Positions 17,937 to 27,064 of a stretch of DNA of 64,000 nt are shown here, in pieces (positions within the stretch are counted from its first letter, which is position 1; each line of letters begins with the position of its first letter). This stretch comes from Armatimonadota bacterium (GTDB taxonomy: Bacteria > Sysuimicrobiota > Sysuimicrobiia > Sysuimicrobiales > Humicultoraceae), in contig VGFA01000001.1 of assembly GCA_016869025.1 (NCBI GenBank), forward strand, positions 62,001-126,000, written 5' to 3'. The notes under the pieces were generated by a model. It saw only the letters and a program-made list of their open reading frames with translations. It was not told the origin of the DNA and did no database searches. A program made the position numbers and the translations under genes.

Positions 17937-18914
17937 GTGACCGTTGAGCTGGTGAGAGAAACCTGGCCTGGCAAGGTATTTGCCGTTACAATCGGCGCCA
18001 CGGCTTCGGAGGGCGGAACGCGCGCCCGTACGGTGACCGTGGGCGGGCACGCAGCGCTGCCGTTCCTTCCGGGGGATGCTCCCAGCCCCAACCCCCCGGT
18101 GGTGGCGATGGAGGTTCTGGACGCGGTGCCCCAGGACTGGCCCGACGCTCTCCGGAAGCAACTGGGTGACGTCTCGGGCTCGCCCGCGGATTGGGCGCGC
18201 AAGTGCGTCGAGGCCTACGGGGCGGAGCTGATCTGCCTGCGCCTCAACAGCCCTCATCCCGACTGGACGGACGCCTCGCCGGACGCGGCGGTGGCCACGG
18301 TGCGGTCGGTTCTGGAAGCCGTACCCGTGCCCCTGATCATCCTGGGATGCGGCCATGCCGACAAGGACAATGAGGTCTGGCCGCGCGTCACGGAGGCAAC
18401 GAAGGGAGAGCGTTGCCTGATCGGTGTGGCCACGCCCGAGAACTACAAGACGCTGGTGGTCTCCTGTCTGGCAGACGGCCACTCGGTCTTGGCCGAATCC
18501 CCGATTGACGTCAACATCCAGAAGCAGCTAAACATCCTCATCACCGAGATGGGGATCTCCCCCGGCCGTATCGTGCTTCACCCGGGGAACGCGTCGCTGG
18601 GCTACGGCCTGGAGTACGAGTACTCGATCATGGAGCGGATCCGCATAGCCGGTCTGCAGGGCGACAAGATGCTGGCGCAGCCGATGCTCACCCTCTCGGC
18701 CGAGGAATCCTGGAAGGCCAAGGAGGCCAAGCTGCCTGAAGCCGCGCAGCCGGTATGGGGTTCGGAGTCATGGCGCGGGCCGGCCTGGGAGGCGATTACC
18801 GCAACCTCTTTCCTGCATGCCGGGGCCGATATCCTGGTCATGATGCACCCTGAGGCGGCGGCTGCCGCCAGGCGGGCGATCGCCGACCTGAGCGCGGCCG
18901 CGGCGACCGCATAG
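17937..18914 (+). CDS. acsD: Corrinoid iron-sulfur protein small (delta) subunit
   Basis: TIM-barrel partner of AcsC in the methyl-carrying corrinoid iron-sulfur protein, 325 aa, the normal length. Recognisable conserved stretches include GCGHADKDNEVWP, HPGNASLGYGLEYEYSI and GDKMLAQPM. It starts at GTG 17937 with AAGGAGG about seven bases upstream. The methyltransferase gene acsE follows after 10 bp, giving the usual acsDE order. No iron-sulfur motif is expected or seen in this subunit. Confidence 0.96.
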   Translation: MTVELVRETWPGKVFAVTIGATASEGGTRARTVTVGGHAALPFLPGDAPSPNPPVVAMEVLDAVPQDWPDALRKQLGDVSGSPADWARKCVEAYGAELICLRLNSPHPDWTDASPDAAVATVRSVLEAVPVPLIILGCGHADKDNEVWPRVTEATKGERCLIGVATPENYKTLVVSCLADGHSVLAESPIDVNIQKQLNILITEMGISPGRIVLHPGNASLGYGLEYEYSIMERIRIAGLQGDKMLAQPMLTLSAEESWKAKEAKLPEAAQPVWGSESWRGPAWEAITATSFLHAGADILVMMHPEAAAAARRAIADLSAAAATA

Positions 18915-18924
18915 GAGGAAGCAG

Positions 18925-19710
18925 ATGTTCATCATAGGTGAGCGGATCAACGGCATGTTCCGGTCGGTGGCCCGTGCGATACGGGATCGTGACAAGGACG
19001 CGATAGTGGATCTGGCCAGGAAGCAGGTGAGCGCCGGGGCCAGCGCCCTGGACCTCAACACCGGTCCGACAGGGGACGACCCGGCCGAGGTCATGACCTG
19101 GCTGGTGCAGACCGTCCAGGATGCGGTGGACGTGCCGCTGTCCCTGGATAGCCCCAAGCCGGCCGTGATAGCAGCGGGGCTGCGGGCCTGCCGGGGCTAC
19201 GCCGTCATCAACTCCACGACGGGCGCCGCGGAGAAGCTCGACGCACTGCTCCCGCTGGCGGTGGAGTTCAACGCCGGGCTGATCGGGCTGACCATAGACG
19301 AGCGCGGCATCCCGCGCAACGCCCAGGCACGGGCCGAGATCGCGCTGACGATCGTGGCCCGCGCCATGGAGGCCGGCCTGCCGACCGACCGGCTGTACCT
19401 TGATCCCATAGTGCTGCCGGTCAGCGCCGCGCAGGCGCAGGGCCCCGAGGCACTGGGGGCAATCCCGTCGTTCCGGGCCCTGTGCGAGCCCTCCCCGCAC
19501 ATCATGGTGGGGCTAAGCAACGTCTCACAGGGTGCGCCCAATCGCAGTCTCATCAACCGCACGTTCCTCACGATGGCCATGGCCATGGGTCTGGACGGAG
19601 CCATCCTGGATCCGCTGGACCAGGAACTGATGGACGCGTTGCGGACGGCCAGCGTGCTTCTCAACAGGGAGATCTACTGCGACAACTACCTTCAAGTGAG
19701 GACGGCATAG
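18925..19710 (+). CDS. acsE: Methyltetrahydrofolate:corrinoid iron-sulfur protein methyltransferase
   Basis: Transfers the methyl group of 5-methyl-H4folate to the Co(I) corrinoid of AcsCD, linking the methyl and carbonyl branches; 261 aa, a complete pterin-binding TIM barrel. Family signatures are GERINGMF at the N-terminus, LDLNTGP (about residue 46), INSTTG (about 96) and GLSNVSQGAPNRSLINR (about 195-211). AGGAGG stands before ATG 18925. It is the last of the acs genes proper; folate genes follow in the same operon. Confidence 0.97.
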   Translation: MFIIGERINGMFRSVARAIRDRDKDAIVDLARKQVSAGASALDLNTGPTGDDPAEVMTWLVQTVQDAVDVPLSLDSPKPAVIAAGLRACRGYAVINSTTGAAEKLDALLPLAVEFNAGLIGLTIDERGIPRNAQARAEIALTIVARAMEAGLPTDRLYLDPIVLPVSAAQAQGPEALGAIPSFRALCEPSPHIMVGLSNVSQGAPNRSLINRTFLTMAMAMGLDGAILDPLDQELMDALRTASVLLNREIYCDNYLQVRTA

Positions 19711-19725
19711 CGGTCGGGTGTGGGA

Positions 19726-21060
19726 ATGAACATCGAGGAGTCACTCGCCTACCTAAACGGGCTGATCGCCGGAAGGCCGGCCCCGCCGGCGCCGTATCTG
19801 CCCATCAAGATGGACCGCATGCGGCATCTCTGCGGCCTTCTCGGCAATCCCGAGCAGGGATTCCCGGCGGTGCTCGTCGCCGGGACCAAGGGCAAGGGAT
19901 CCACCGCGGCGATGATCGCCTCGATGGCGCAGGCCGCCGGCCACCGGGTGGGTCTCTACACCAAGCCGCACCTCGTGGATTTCCGAGAGCGGATGCGGAT
20001 CAACGGGGAGTTGATCTCGCCGAAAGAACTGTCCCTCCTTGTGGGCGAGGCGCGCGATGCGATCGTCCAGGGAAAGGGCGGGCCGGGTTGGCCCCCGACT
20101 TACTTCGAGGTTTCGGCCGCGGTCGCGTTCATGTACTTCGCACGAGGGGCGGTGGATCTCGCCGTCGTAGAGGTCGGCATCGGCGGGCGTCTGGACGCCA
20201 CCAACGTGGTGAACCCAATCGTCTCGGTCATCGCCACCGTTGGGTACGACCACACCGACCTGCTAGGCAACAGTCTTCGTCGCATCGCCGAGGAAGACAC
20301 CGGCATCATCAGGCCGGGCGGCCTGGCGGTAACCGTGCCCCAGCCCGCAGCGGCATCCGAGGTGATTGAGGCGGCAGCGGCATCCAATGGGGCCACGCTG
20401 ATCAGGGTAGGCCGTGAGATCCGTTACCGGACGCTGCGGTCCAATCTGGGAGGGATCCGCGTCACCGTGTGCGGGCAGCGGCGTTCCTACCGGGACCTGA
20501 CAGTGCCCCTGATGGGACGGCATCAGGCCCTCAACGCCGCCACCGCCATCGGGGCGGTTGAGGCCCTGGAAGCCGCGGGGTTCGCGGTGCCTGAGGAGGC
20601 GGTGCGGGCAGGCCTTTCCGGTCTGCGCTGGCCTGCTCGAATAGAGGTTGTCCGTGACTGCTGTCCCACCCTGATCGTGGATGTGGCCCACAACGCCGTC
20701 TCGTTCCAGGCGCTGCGCAACGTGCTGGACGAGGTATTCCCAGGGCGCCGCGTCACTTTGGTGATCGGGGTGCTGGGCAACAAGGACCTGGCAGGCATCG
20801 CCCGCATCATCGCCCCCCGGGCCTCGGTTGTGATTGCGACCAGGGCCGATGACGACCGTGCGCTGCCGCCAGCCGACGTGGCGATCGCGTTCTGTCCGGG
20901 GGTTGCCGACATCCGGATCGTCGAGGACCCGGTGGATGCTCTCGAGTGCGCGCTCGATGCCGCGTCCCCTGAGGATGTTGTCTGCGTGACAGGCTCGTTC
21001 CATGTGGCCGGTCCGGTGCTCGCCCACCTGGCCGCCGCCCCTGCGCTCCAGGCGAGATAG
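19726..21060 (+). CDS. folC: Bifunctional folylpolyglutamate/dihydrofolate synthase
   Basis: Mur-ligase-family enzyme of about 444 aa that adds glutamates to the folate cofactor, and possibly makes dihydrofolate. The P-loop GTKGKGSTA lies at about residues 50-58, followed by the folate-binding KPHLVDFRERMRING. The motif VEVGIGGRLDATN is near residue 147 and the C-terminal domain begins at about 300. ATG 19726 is chosen because MNIEESLAYL is the usual family start; GTG 19720 is possible. Its position between acsE and metV/fhs suggests that folate polyglutamylation is co-regulated with the pathway that consumes the cofactor. Confidence 0.94.
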   Translation: MNIEESLAYLNGLIAGRPAPPAPYLPIKMDRMRHLCGLLGNPEQGFPAVLVAGTKGKGSTAAMIASMAQAAGHRVGLYTKPHLVDFRERMRINGELISPKELSLLVGEARDAIVQGKGGPGWPPTYFEVSAAVAFMYFARGAVDLAVVEVGIGGRLDATNVVNPIVSVIATVGYDHTDLLGNSLRRIAEEDTGIIRPGGLAVTVPQPAAASEVIEAAAASNGATLIRVGREIRYRTLRSNLGGIRVTVCGQRRSYRDLTVPLMGRHQALNAATAIGAVEALEAAGFAVPEEAVRAGLSGLRWPARIEVVRDCCPTLIVDVAHNAVSFQALRNVLDEVFPGRRVTLVIGVLGNKDLAGIARIIAPRASVVIATRADDDRALPPADVAIAFCPGVADIRIVEDPVDALECALDAASPEDVVCVTGSFHVAGPVLAHLAAAPALQAR

Positions 21061-21069
21061 GAGGGCGCC

Positions 21070-21759
21070 ATGATCGTAGCCGAGCAGAAGCCCCTGGAGG
21101 CCGTTCTCAGGATGATGGCGCCTTACCATCGGGTGCTGGTGGTCGGTTGCGCAAGTTGCGTGTCGGTCTGCCTCGCCGGCGGGGAGCGGGAGGTGGCCGT
21201 CCTCAGCTCGCTGGCCCGGCTGGCACGCGGTGCGCGTGACGAGTCCATCGAGATAGCCGAGGCAACCGTGCACCGTCAGTGCGACAAGGAGTTCCTCCTG
21301 CCGCTGGCTTCCCACGTAGAGGCGGTCGAGGCGGTCTTCTCGCTGGGGTGCGGGTGCGGCGTGCAGTTGATGGCGGAGACCTTCCCCGATCGCCGCGTGT
21401 TCCCGCTTCTGGACACCAAGTTCATGGGGATCACCCTCCAGCCCGGGGTGTGGGCCGAGCGGTGCCGCGGGTGCGGCGAGTGTATTCTCGACCGGACCGG
21501 CGGCATCTGTCCGATCGCGCGCTGCTCGAAGGGTTTGCTCAATGGACCCTGCGGCGGATACCGCGACGGCAAGTGCGAGGTGGATATCGCAGTGGACTGC
21601 GCGTGGCTGCTCATCTTCAACCGGCTTCAGGCACTGGGGGAGCTGGAGTCCCTCCGAGCCATCATGGAACCCAAGGACTGGTCAGGAGCCGCGGTCGGCC
21701 GGCCGCGGCAGGTCGTGCGAGAAGACGTCAAAGCACCCATCGAGGAGGTAACCGCATGA
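21070..21759 (+). CDS. metV: MetV-like zinc-finger/Fe-S subunit of methylene-H4F reductase (copy 1)
   Basis: Protein of 229 aa of the methylene-tetrahydrofolate reductase C-terminal domain family, the small partner of MetF in acetogens. Cysteine-rich regions include the N-terminal GCASCVSVC (about residue 24), the central GCGCG, and the C-terminal CRGCGEC...CPIARCSKGLLNGPCGG. These likely bind one Zn and one or two Fe-S clusters. It lies directly before fhs, with an ATGA overlap, rather than beside a metF. A paralogue of the same length class is at 27950-28627. Confidence 0.88.
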   Translation: MIVAEQKPLEAVLRMMAPYHRVLVVGCASCVSVCLAGGEREVAVLSSLARLARGARDESIEIAEATVHRQCDKEFLLPLASHVEAVEAVFSLGCGCGVQLMAETFPDRRVFPLLDTKFMGITLQPGVWAERCRGCGECILDRTGGICPIARCSKGLLNGPCGGYRDGKCEVDIAVDCAWLLIFNRLQALGELESLRAIMEPKDWSGAAVGRPRQVVREDVKAPIEEVTA

Positions 21760-23465
21760 GCAGCAAGATCAAGAGCGACCTCGACATTGCCCAGGAGGCC
21801 AAGCTCCTTCCAGTGATGGAGATCGCCGGGCGCCTCGGACTTGCCGAGGACGACCTCGACATGTACGGGAAGTACAAGGCCAAGATACACCTGGACGTGA
21901 TGGAACGCCTGGCCGACCGGCCCAGCGGCAAGTACGTCATGGTTACCGCCATCACCCCGACTCCGCTGGGCGAGGGCAAGACCACGACCGCGGTCGGCCT
22001 GGGCATGGCCCTGAACAAGCTGGGCCACAAGACCATCAACACCCTCAGGCAGCCCTCGATGGGCCCCACCTTCGGCATCAAGGGCGGCGCCGCCGGCGGC
22101 GGCTACTCGCAGGCGATCCCCATGGAGGACTTCAACCTCCACTTCACCGGCGACATCCACGCGGTCGGCGTCGCACACAACCTGCTGGCGGCAATGATTG
22201 ACAACCACATCATGCAGGGCAACGAACTGCGCATTGACCCTTACTCGATCACCTGGCCGCGGGTGATGGACATCAGCGACCGGGCGCTGCGCAACATCGT
22301 AATCGGCCTGGGCACCAAGGATGACGGCCGGCCCCGCGCGACCGGGTTCGACATCACGGTGGCCTCAGAGGTAATGGCGATCCTGGCGCTGGCCAGCGAC
22401 CTGCGCGACCTGCGGGCCCGCCTGGGCCGGATCGTCATAGGAACCAACGAGGACGGCTACCCTGTGACGGCCGAGGACCTCAAGGCCGCGGGCGCCATGG
22501 CGGTCCTGCTCAAGGACGCGCTGATGCCGACGCTGATCCAGACCCTGGAGAACACCCCGGTCATCGTGCACGCCGGGCCGTTCGCCAACATCGCCCACGG
22601 CAACAACTCCATCGTGGCAGACAAGATCGCGGTCAAGTTGGCTGACTACGTCGTGACCGAGAGCGGGTTCGGGGCGGACATAGGCGCCGAGAAGATGCTC
22701 AACGTGAAGTGCCGGTACAGCGGGCTGAAGCTCAACGCCGCGGTCGTGGTGGCGACGATAAGGGCCCTGAAGATGCACGGAGGGGTGGGCCGGGTTGTTC
22801 CCGGCCGGCCGCTTCCTCCCGAGCTGGTCAGCGAGAACGTCGAGGCGGTCGCGCGTGGCTGCGAGAATCTCCAGAAGCACATCGAAAACATGCGGCTACA
22901 TGGCCTGCCGGTGGTCGTGGCCATCAACCTGTTCCCCACCGACACCGAGCGCGAGATCGCAGCGGTCCGCAAGGCCTCTCTGGCCGCCGGCGCAGCGGAT
23001 GCCGTCACCAGCGAACACCACGCCCGGGGCGGTGCAGGCGCGCTGGAACTGGCCAAGGCCGTGGTCAAGGCCGTCGGGGAGTCCAGCCACATGCAGTTCC
23101 TGTACCCGCTGGAGATGCCGATCCGCGAGAAGATCGAGACCATCGCCACCAAGATCTACGGTGCCGACGGCGTGGACTTCGAGCCGGCCGCGGAGGCCAA
23201 GATCAAGCTCTACACCAAGCTGGGCTACGACAAACTGCCCATCTGCATGGCCAAGTCGCACCTCTCGCTCTCGGACAACCCTGCGCTCAAGAACCGGCCC
23301 CGGGGCTTCCGCGTGACGGTGCGCGACATCCGCGCCTCGGTGGGCGCCGGATTCCTCTATCCGTTGTGCGGGCAGATGCGCACCATGCCGGGCCTGCCCA
23401 AGGCCCCGGCGGCCAACAAGGTGGACATAGACCTGGAGACAGGGAAGGTGGTGGGGCTGTTCTGA
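21756..23465 (+). CDS. fhs: Formate-tetrahydrofolate ligase
   Basis: Activates formate with ATP and H4folate to give 10-formyl-H4folate, the second step of the methyl branch; 569 aa, full length. The ATP-binding loop TPLGEGKTTT is at about residue 67, and the family motif GAAGGGYSQ follows at about 110. The frame is open upstream, but ATG 21756 overlaps the metV stop (ATGA) and begins MSSKIKSDLDIAQ, the family N-terminus. The Hdr-like genes follow without a gap. Confidence 0.97.
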   Translation: MSSKIKSDLDIAQEAKLLPVMEIAGRLGLAEDDLDMYGKYKAKIHLDVMERLADRPSGKYVMVTAITPTPLGEGKTTTAVGLGMALNKLGHKTINTLRQPSMGPTFGIKGGAAGGGYSQAIPMEDFNLHFTGDIHAVGVAHNLLAAMIDNHIMQGNELRIDPYSITWPRVMDISDRALRNIVIGLGTKDDGRPRATGFDITVASEVMAILALASDLRDLRARLGRIVIGTNEDGYPVTAEDLKAAGAMAVLLKDALMPTLIQTLENTPVIVHAGPFANIAHGNNSIVADKIAVKLADYVVTESGFGADIGAEKMLNVKCRYSGLKLNAAVVVATIRALKMHGGVGRVVPGRPLPPELVSENVEAVARGCENLQKHIENMRLHGLPVVVAINLFPTDTEREIAAVRKASLAAGAADAVTSEHHARGGAGALELAKAVVKAVGESSHMQFLYPLEMPIREKIETIATKIYGADGVDFEPAAEAKIKLYTKLGYDKLPICMAKSHLSLSDNPALKNRPRGFRVTVRDIRASVGAGFLYPLCGQMRTMPGLPKAPAANKVDIDLETGKVVGLF

Positions 23466-23482
23466 CCCATGCCCGCACCGCG

Positions 23483-24664
23483 TTGGTGGTGGGGGCCGGA
23501 CCCGCCGGCCTGACGGCAGCGCAGGCCCTGGCCGCCAGGGGGATTCCTGTGCTTGTGGCCGAGCAAGGGCCGGTGATCGGCGGATGGGCGGCCTGCTATG
23601 CCTGCAAGGCCGCAACCGACTGCAGCCTGTGCGGGGTCTGCCTGGCAGCCCGGGCCAGCCGGACGATGCAACCCGGCGCCGGCGTAACGCTGCGGGTGGA
23701 CACGCAGGTTCTGGGGATCGAGGGCGGGCCAGGCGGCTTCAACGTTCGCCTGGCCCGCGGGCCCCGGGGCGTGGACATATCACGCTGCACCGGGTGCGGC
23801 CGCTGTGCCGATGTGTGCCCGGCAGCCGCGATTGCCCAGCCCCACCCCCAGGCACTGCCGCTGGCCTATGTCCTGGACAGAGGGGCGTGCCTGCGCACAA
23901 GGGGTGAGGACTGCGTGGCCTGCAGGGACGCATGTCCCTTCGGTGCGGTCAGGTTGGATGACGCGCCGGGCGAGGAGGCGGTCAAGGCGGACGTGGTGGT
24001 CCTAGCCACCGGGTTTGCGCCGTTTCCGGCGGAGCGCAAGGGCCAGTTCGGCTACGGTCGCCTTCCTGGTGTCATCACCACCATGGATCTCGAGAGGGGT
24101 CTGTGGCAGCACGGACCGGACTATCTATCGCATCTAATGCCCGGCAGTCGGCGGGTGGCGTTCGTGCACTGCGTCGGCTCCAGGGACCTGGCCGCCGGCA
24201 GGGGCTGGTGCTCGCAGGTCTGCTGCCCTACCGCGCTGCGCTTGGCCGGCCGCATGGTACGCGAACTCCCGGGTCTGGAGGTCACCCTCTTCTTCATGGA
24301 CCTGCAGCGGTGCGCCCCGGGGATCGCGCGCCTGTTCAGTGACCTGCCGCCGGAGATCCGCCTAGTACGTGGCATCCCGGGCGAGGTGATCTCGGAGCCC
24401 GGGGGGCTGCTTCTGACGTTCGAGGACGTCGCCGCTGCTGCCAGAAGCCAGGAACTGTTCGACCTGGTGGTGCTGGCCGTGGGCATGGATGCTCCCGCAT
24501 CTGCCGCGGGAGTGCGGTCGTCAGCGAGTGGCTTCGTTTCTGACCTTCCGCCAGGGATCGTGGCTGCGGGCGCCGCTGGGGGTCCGGTCAGCATCCCCGA
24601 GGCCGTGGGCGAGGGCCTGAGGGCCGCTGGCGCAGCCCTGCGTGTCCTGGAGGGCCTGTCGTGA
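23483..24664 (+). CDS. HdrA-like FAD/iron-sulfur oxidoreductase, N-terminal type
   Basis: Flavoprotein of about 393 aa resembling the FAD half of heterodisulfide reductase subunit A. The dinucleotide motif GAGPAGLTAAQ lies at the start. A cysteine-rich insert (ACYACKAATDCSLCGVC) and ferredoxin-like cysteines (CTGCGRCADVC and CVACRDAC) follow. The family region HCVGSRD...CSQVCC is present near residue 230. No in-frame ATG exists near the Rossmann motif: TTG 23483, GTG 23486 or CTG 23462 must be used, so translation probably depends on coupling to fhs. It likely works with the next gene as a split HdrA in a MetFV/HdrABC-type complex. Confidence 0.82.
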   Translation: MVVGAGPAGLTAAQALAARGIPVLVAEQGPVIGGWAACYACKAATDCSLCGVCLAARASRTMQPGAGVTLRVDTQVLGIEGGPGGFNVRLARGPRGVDISRCTGCGRCADVCPAAAIAQPHPQALPLAYVLDRGACLRTRGEDCVACRDACPFGAVRLDDAPGEEAVKADVVVLATGFAPFPAERKGQFGYGRLPGVITTMDLERGLWQHGPDYLSHLMPGSRRVAFVHCVGSRDLAAGRGWCSQVCCPTALRLAGRMVRELPGLEVTLFFMDLQRCAPGIARLFSDLPPEIRLVRGIPGEVISEPGGLLLTFEDVAAAARSQELFDLVVLAVGMDAPASAAGVRSSASGFVSDLPPGIVAAGAAGGPVSIPEAVGEGLRAAGAALRVLEGLS

Positions 24665-26505
24665 ACGATTCGGGAACGGCCCTGGTAGTCTGTACCTGCG
24701 GCGGAACTCTGTGCGACCGCCTCGACACCGAGCGCATCGCCGCGGCGCCTGGCTTCGTGTCGTCGCTGGTCAGCCTCGATCTCTGCCTGCCCGCGGGCCG
24801 CGCGCGGGCCTCGGGCTGGCTTCGCGAGACCGCATCCAGCGGCCTTGTGGTGGCGGCGTGCGGTATCCCTGCGGCAGTACAGGCGGTCGCCGAGGTGTCC
24901 GAGGCCGCTGGGGTCGCAGGGCACCGTACAGGCCTGGTGGATCTGCGGGAAGGGTGTGCCTGGGTCCATCCCTGGCCTGATCAGGCCACTGCCAAGGCCC
25001 TCAGGATGGTGGCTTCGGCTGCGGCCGGCATCACCGAGAGCATGCCTCCGGTACCCGATGCCGAGGTGAGGCCCTCCGGGCGGGTGCTCGTCGTAGGAAC
25101 CGGCCCGGGCGCGGTGGCCGCAGCCGCCCGCCTTGAGGACCTGGGCTGCGAGGCGATGCTCGCCGGTGGAACGGTGGAGCGGCTCGAGGGGCAGGCCGGT
25201 GAGTTCAGGGTCAGGATACGAACCGATCAGGGCGTCGAGTGTCACGCGGTCGGCGCAGTGATCGCAGCAGGCGATGCCCGCGAGTGTGCGCCCGCGGCCC
25301 AGGCAGGCCAGAGGGTGGCCTTCCTGCTGGAGGGCGATCCCTGGCCTTCGGTTGCCGAGTCCACGCTCTCGGCGGCCCTGCACCTGGCACGGGACTGCGG
25401 GTGCCGCGTGCTGGTGTTCTTCCGCGACATGGGAGTTGCCGGGCCCGGGTTGGAGGAGCTCTACCGGGAGGCGCGCGGCTGTGGAGTCACGTTCATCCGG
25501 ACGGAATCCGGACCTCCTGGGATGGTTGAAGAAGGTGGTGGGTGCGTACTCACGCTGGAGGTGCCCGGACTGGGATCTGTCACCGAGACCGTTGACGTGC
25601 TCGTCAGCGGCGCCACCGCCGCGCAGCAGGGCACGCGGGGTCTGGCCGAAGTTCTGGGCGTGGCTCCCCGCAAGGGGGGCTGGGCGCCCAGGGAGCGCGC
25701 TCTTCTGGAGCCCGTTGCGACCGAACGCAACGGCGTTTTCCTCATCGGACCGGCCCGGGGCCCGTACACCACCGACCAGGCAGTTCGCCAAGGAGAGGCC
25801 GCGGCAATGGCCGCGCTCTCGGTGGCCGCGCCGGGTGTGATGACGGTCTCTGCTCGGGCATCGGTGGACACCGAGCGGTGCGCCTTCTGCCTGACCTGTC
25901 TGCGCGTCTGTCCCCACCAGGCGGTGACCACCGGCCTGGGTCAGACCGTGCGGGTGCTTCCCGCTGCCTGCCAGGGGTGCGGCGTGTGCGCGGCGGCCTG
26001 CCCTGCCGGCGCGATCCAGATCACGGAGAGCCCCAACCGCCGGCTCCTGGCGGAGATAGACGCGCTCATGGCCGGGCCTCCGCTGGGCGGCCGCCCGGTT
26101 GTCGTCTATGCCTGCGCAAACTCTGCCTCCCCAGCCCTACAGGCGCTGGGCAGGCTGCGAATGTCATACCCGGCTCAGGTCCTGGTGGTGCCTGTGCCCT
26201 GCCTGGGCCGCCTGGAGCCGGTTCACTGCGTGCGGCCGCTGGCTGCGGGCGCATGCAGGGTCCTCCTCTGCGGCTGCTACGACCGGAGTTGCGAGCACCT
26301 GGTCGGGCCTGCCACGGCCCGCAGGATGGTGGAGCGCGCCTCCGCGCTGGCAGGCACGCTGGGTCTGGATCCCGAGGCAATCCATGTGGCGTCCCTGGCT
26401 CCAGTTGACTGGCACAAACTCGGCCAGATTCTGCTCGCCAGTTGCGACAACAGGCGCCAGGAGAGCGGGGAAGCATCCGAGGTGACGGCGCATGCTACCG
26501 CGTGA
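24661..26505 (+). CDS. HdrA-like protein fused to an MvhD-like domain
   Basis: Protein of 614 aa. The N-terminus has the CTCGG region seen at the front of HdrA. A second, degenerate Rossmann domain follows (VGTGPGAVAAAA, about residue 143). Two [4Fe-4S] ferredoxin motifs come next (CAFCLTCLRVC and CQGCGVCAAAC, about 407-450). The C-terminal 130 residues resemble MvhD, the [2Fe-2S] protein that joins electron donors to Hdr (VYACAN, VPCLGR, LLCGCYDRSCEH). It overlaps the preceding gene by 4 bp and hdrC by 14 bp. With its neighbours it completes the HdrA/MvhD part of the first Hdr module. Confidence 0.85.
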   Translation: MNDSGTALVVCTCGGTLCDRLDTERIAAAPGFVSSLVSLDLCLPAGRARASGWLRETASSGLVVAACGIPAAVQAVAEVSEAAGVAGHRTGLVDLREGCAWVHPWPDQATAKALRMVASAAAGITESMPPVPDAEVRPSGRVLVVGTGPGAVAAAARLEDLGCEAMLAGGTVERLEGQAGEFRVRIRTDQGVECHAVGAVIAAGDARECAPAAQAGQRVAFLLEGDPWPSVAESTLSAALHLARDCGCRVLVFFRDMGVAGPGLEELYREARGCGVTFIRTESGPPGMVEEGGGCVLTLEVPGLGSVTETVDVLVSGATAAQQGTRGLAEVLGVAPRKGGWAPRERALLEPVATERNGVFLIGPARGPYTTDQAVRQGEAAAMAALSVAAPGVMTVSARASVDTERCAFCLTCLRVCPHQAVTTGLGQTVRVLPAACQGCGVCAAACPAGAIQITESPNRRLLAEIDALMAGPPLGGRPVVVYACANSASPALQALGRLRMSYPAQVLVVPVPCLGRLEPVHCVRPLAAGACRVLLCGCYDRSCEHLVGPATARRMVERASALAGTLGLDPEAIHVASLAPVDWHKLGQILLASCDNRRQESGEASEVTAHATA

Positions 26506-27064
26506 GGCGCAGGCGCTTCCCGCCAGAATGGACCCTGCCTGGGCGACGGTCATCGCGGCTGCCAGTCGGGAGCGCGTGGGGCTCTGCTTCGGCTGTGGCA
26601 TCTGCACCGGAAGTTGCCCCCTGGCTCCGGCGATGGACATGCTGCCGAGCCGCCTAATGAAGGCGGTCCAGCTCGGGCTTCGGGAGCGGGTCCTTGGGGC
26701 CACCGCGCCGTACCTCTGCGTCGGCTGCGAGACCTGTGCCGTCAGGTGCCCGAACGGGATAGACATCGCCCGGGTGATGGACGCGGTGCGCCAGGCAGGC
26801 ATTGCCAGGGGTGGTCCGGTTCCCAGGGTGGACATCCAACGGTTTCACCAGTGGTTCCTGCGTACAGTGAGGTTGTTCGGACGCGCCCACGAGGGGCTGC
26901 TCTCGGCCGGCTACAGCCTGCAGCAGGGACGGCTGCGGCAGGATCTGCCCACCGGATGGGCCCTCATGCGGTACGGTCGGTTGGCGCTTTGGCCCCATTC
27001 AATCCGGCGGCGCCGTGAAGTGCGCCGCTTGTTCCGAGCCATCGGGCAGAAGGACGGGCGATGA
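26492..27064 (+). CDS. hdrC: HdrC-like ferredoxin subunit
   Basis: Heterodisulfide-reductase C-type protein of 190 aa that wires HdrA to HdrB. Two [4Fe-4S] motifs are visible: CFGCGICTGSCP (about residues 32-43) and CVGCETCAVRCP (about 77-88). Its start lies within the end of the previous gene and its stop overlaps hdrB (ATGA), so all four Hdr genes are translationally coupled. The context with metV2 and metF suggests that it channels electrons to or from methylene-H4F reductase rather than a heterodisulfide. Confidence 0.92.
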   Translation: MLPREAQALPARMDPAWATVIAAASRERVGLCFGCGICTGSCPLAPAMDMLPSRLMKAVQLGLRERVLGATAPYLCVGCETCAVRCPNGIDIARVMDAVRQAGIARGGPVPRVDIQRFHQWFLRTVRLFGRAHEGLLSAGYSLQQGRLRQDLPTGWALMRYGRLALWPHSIRRRREVRRLFRAIGQKDGR

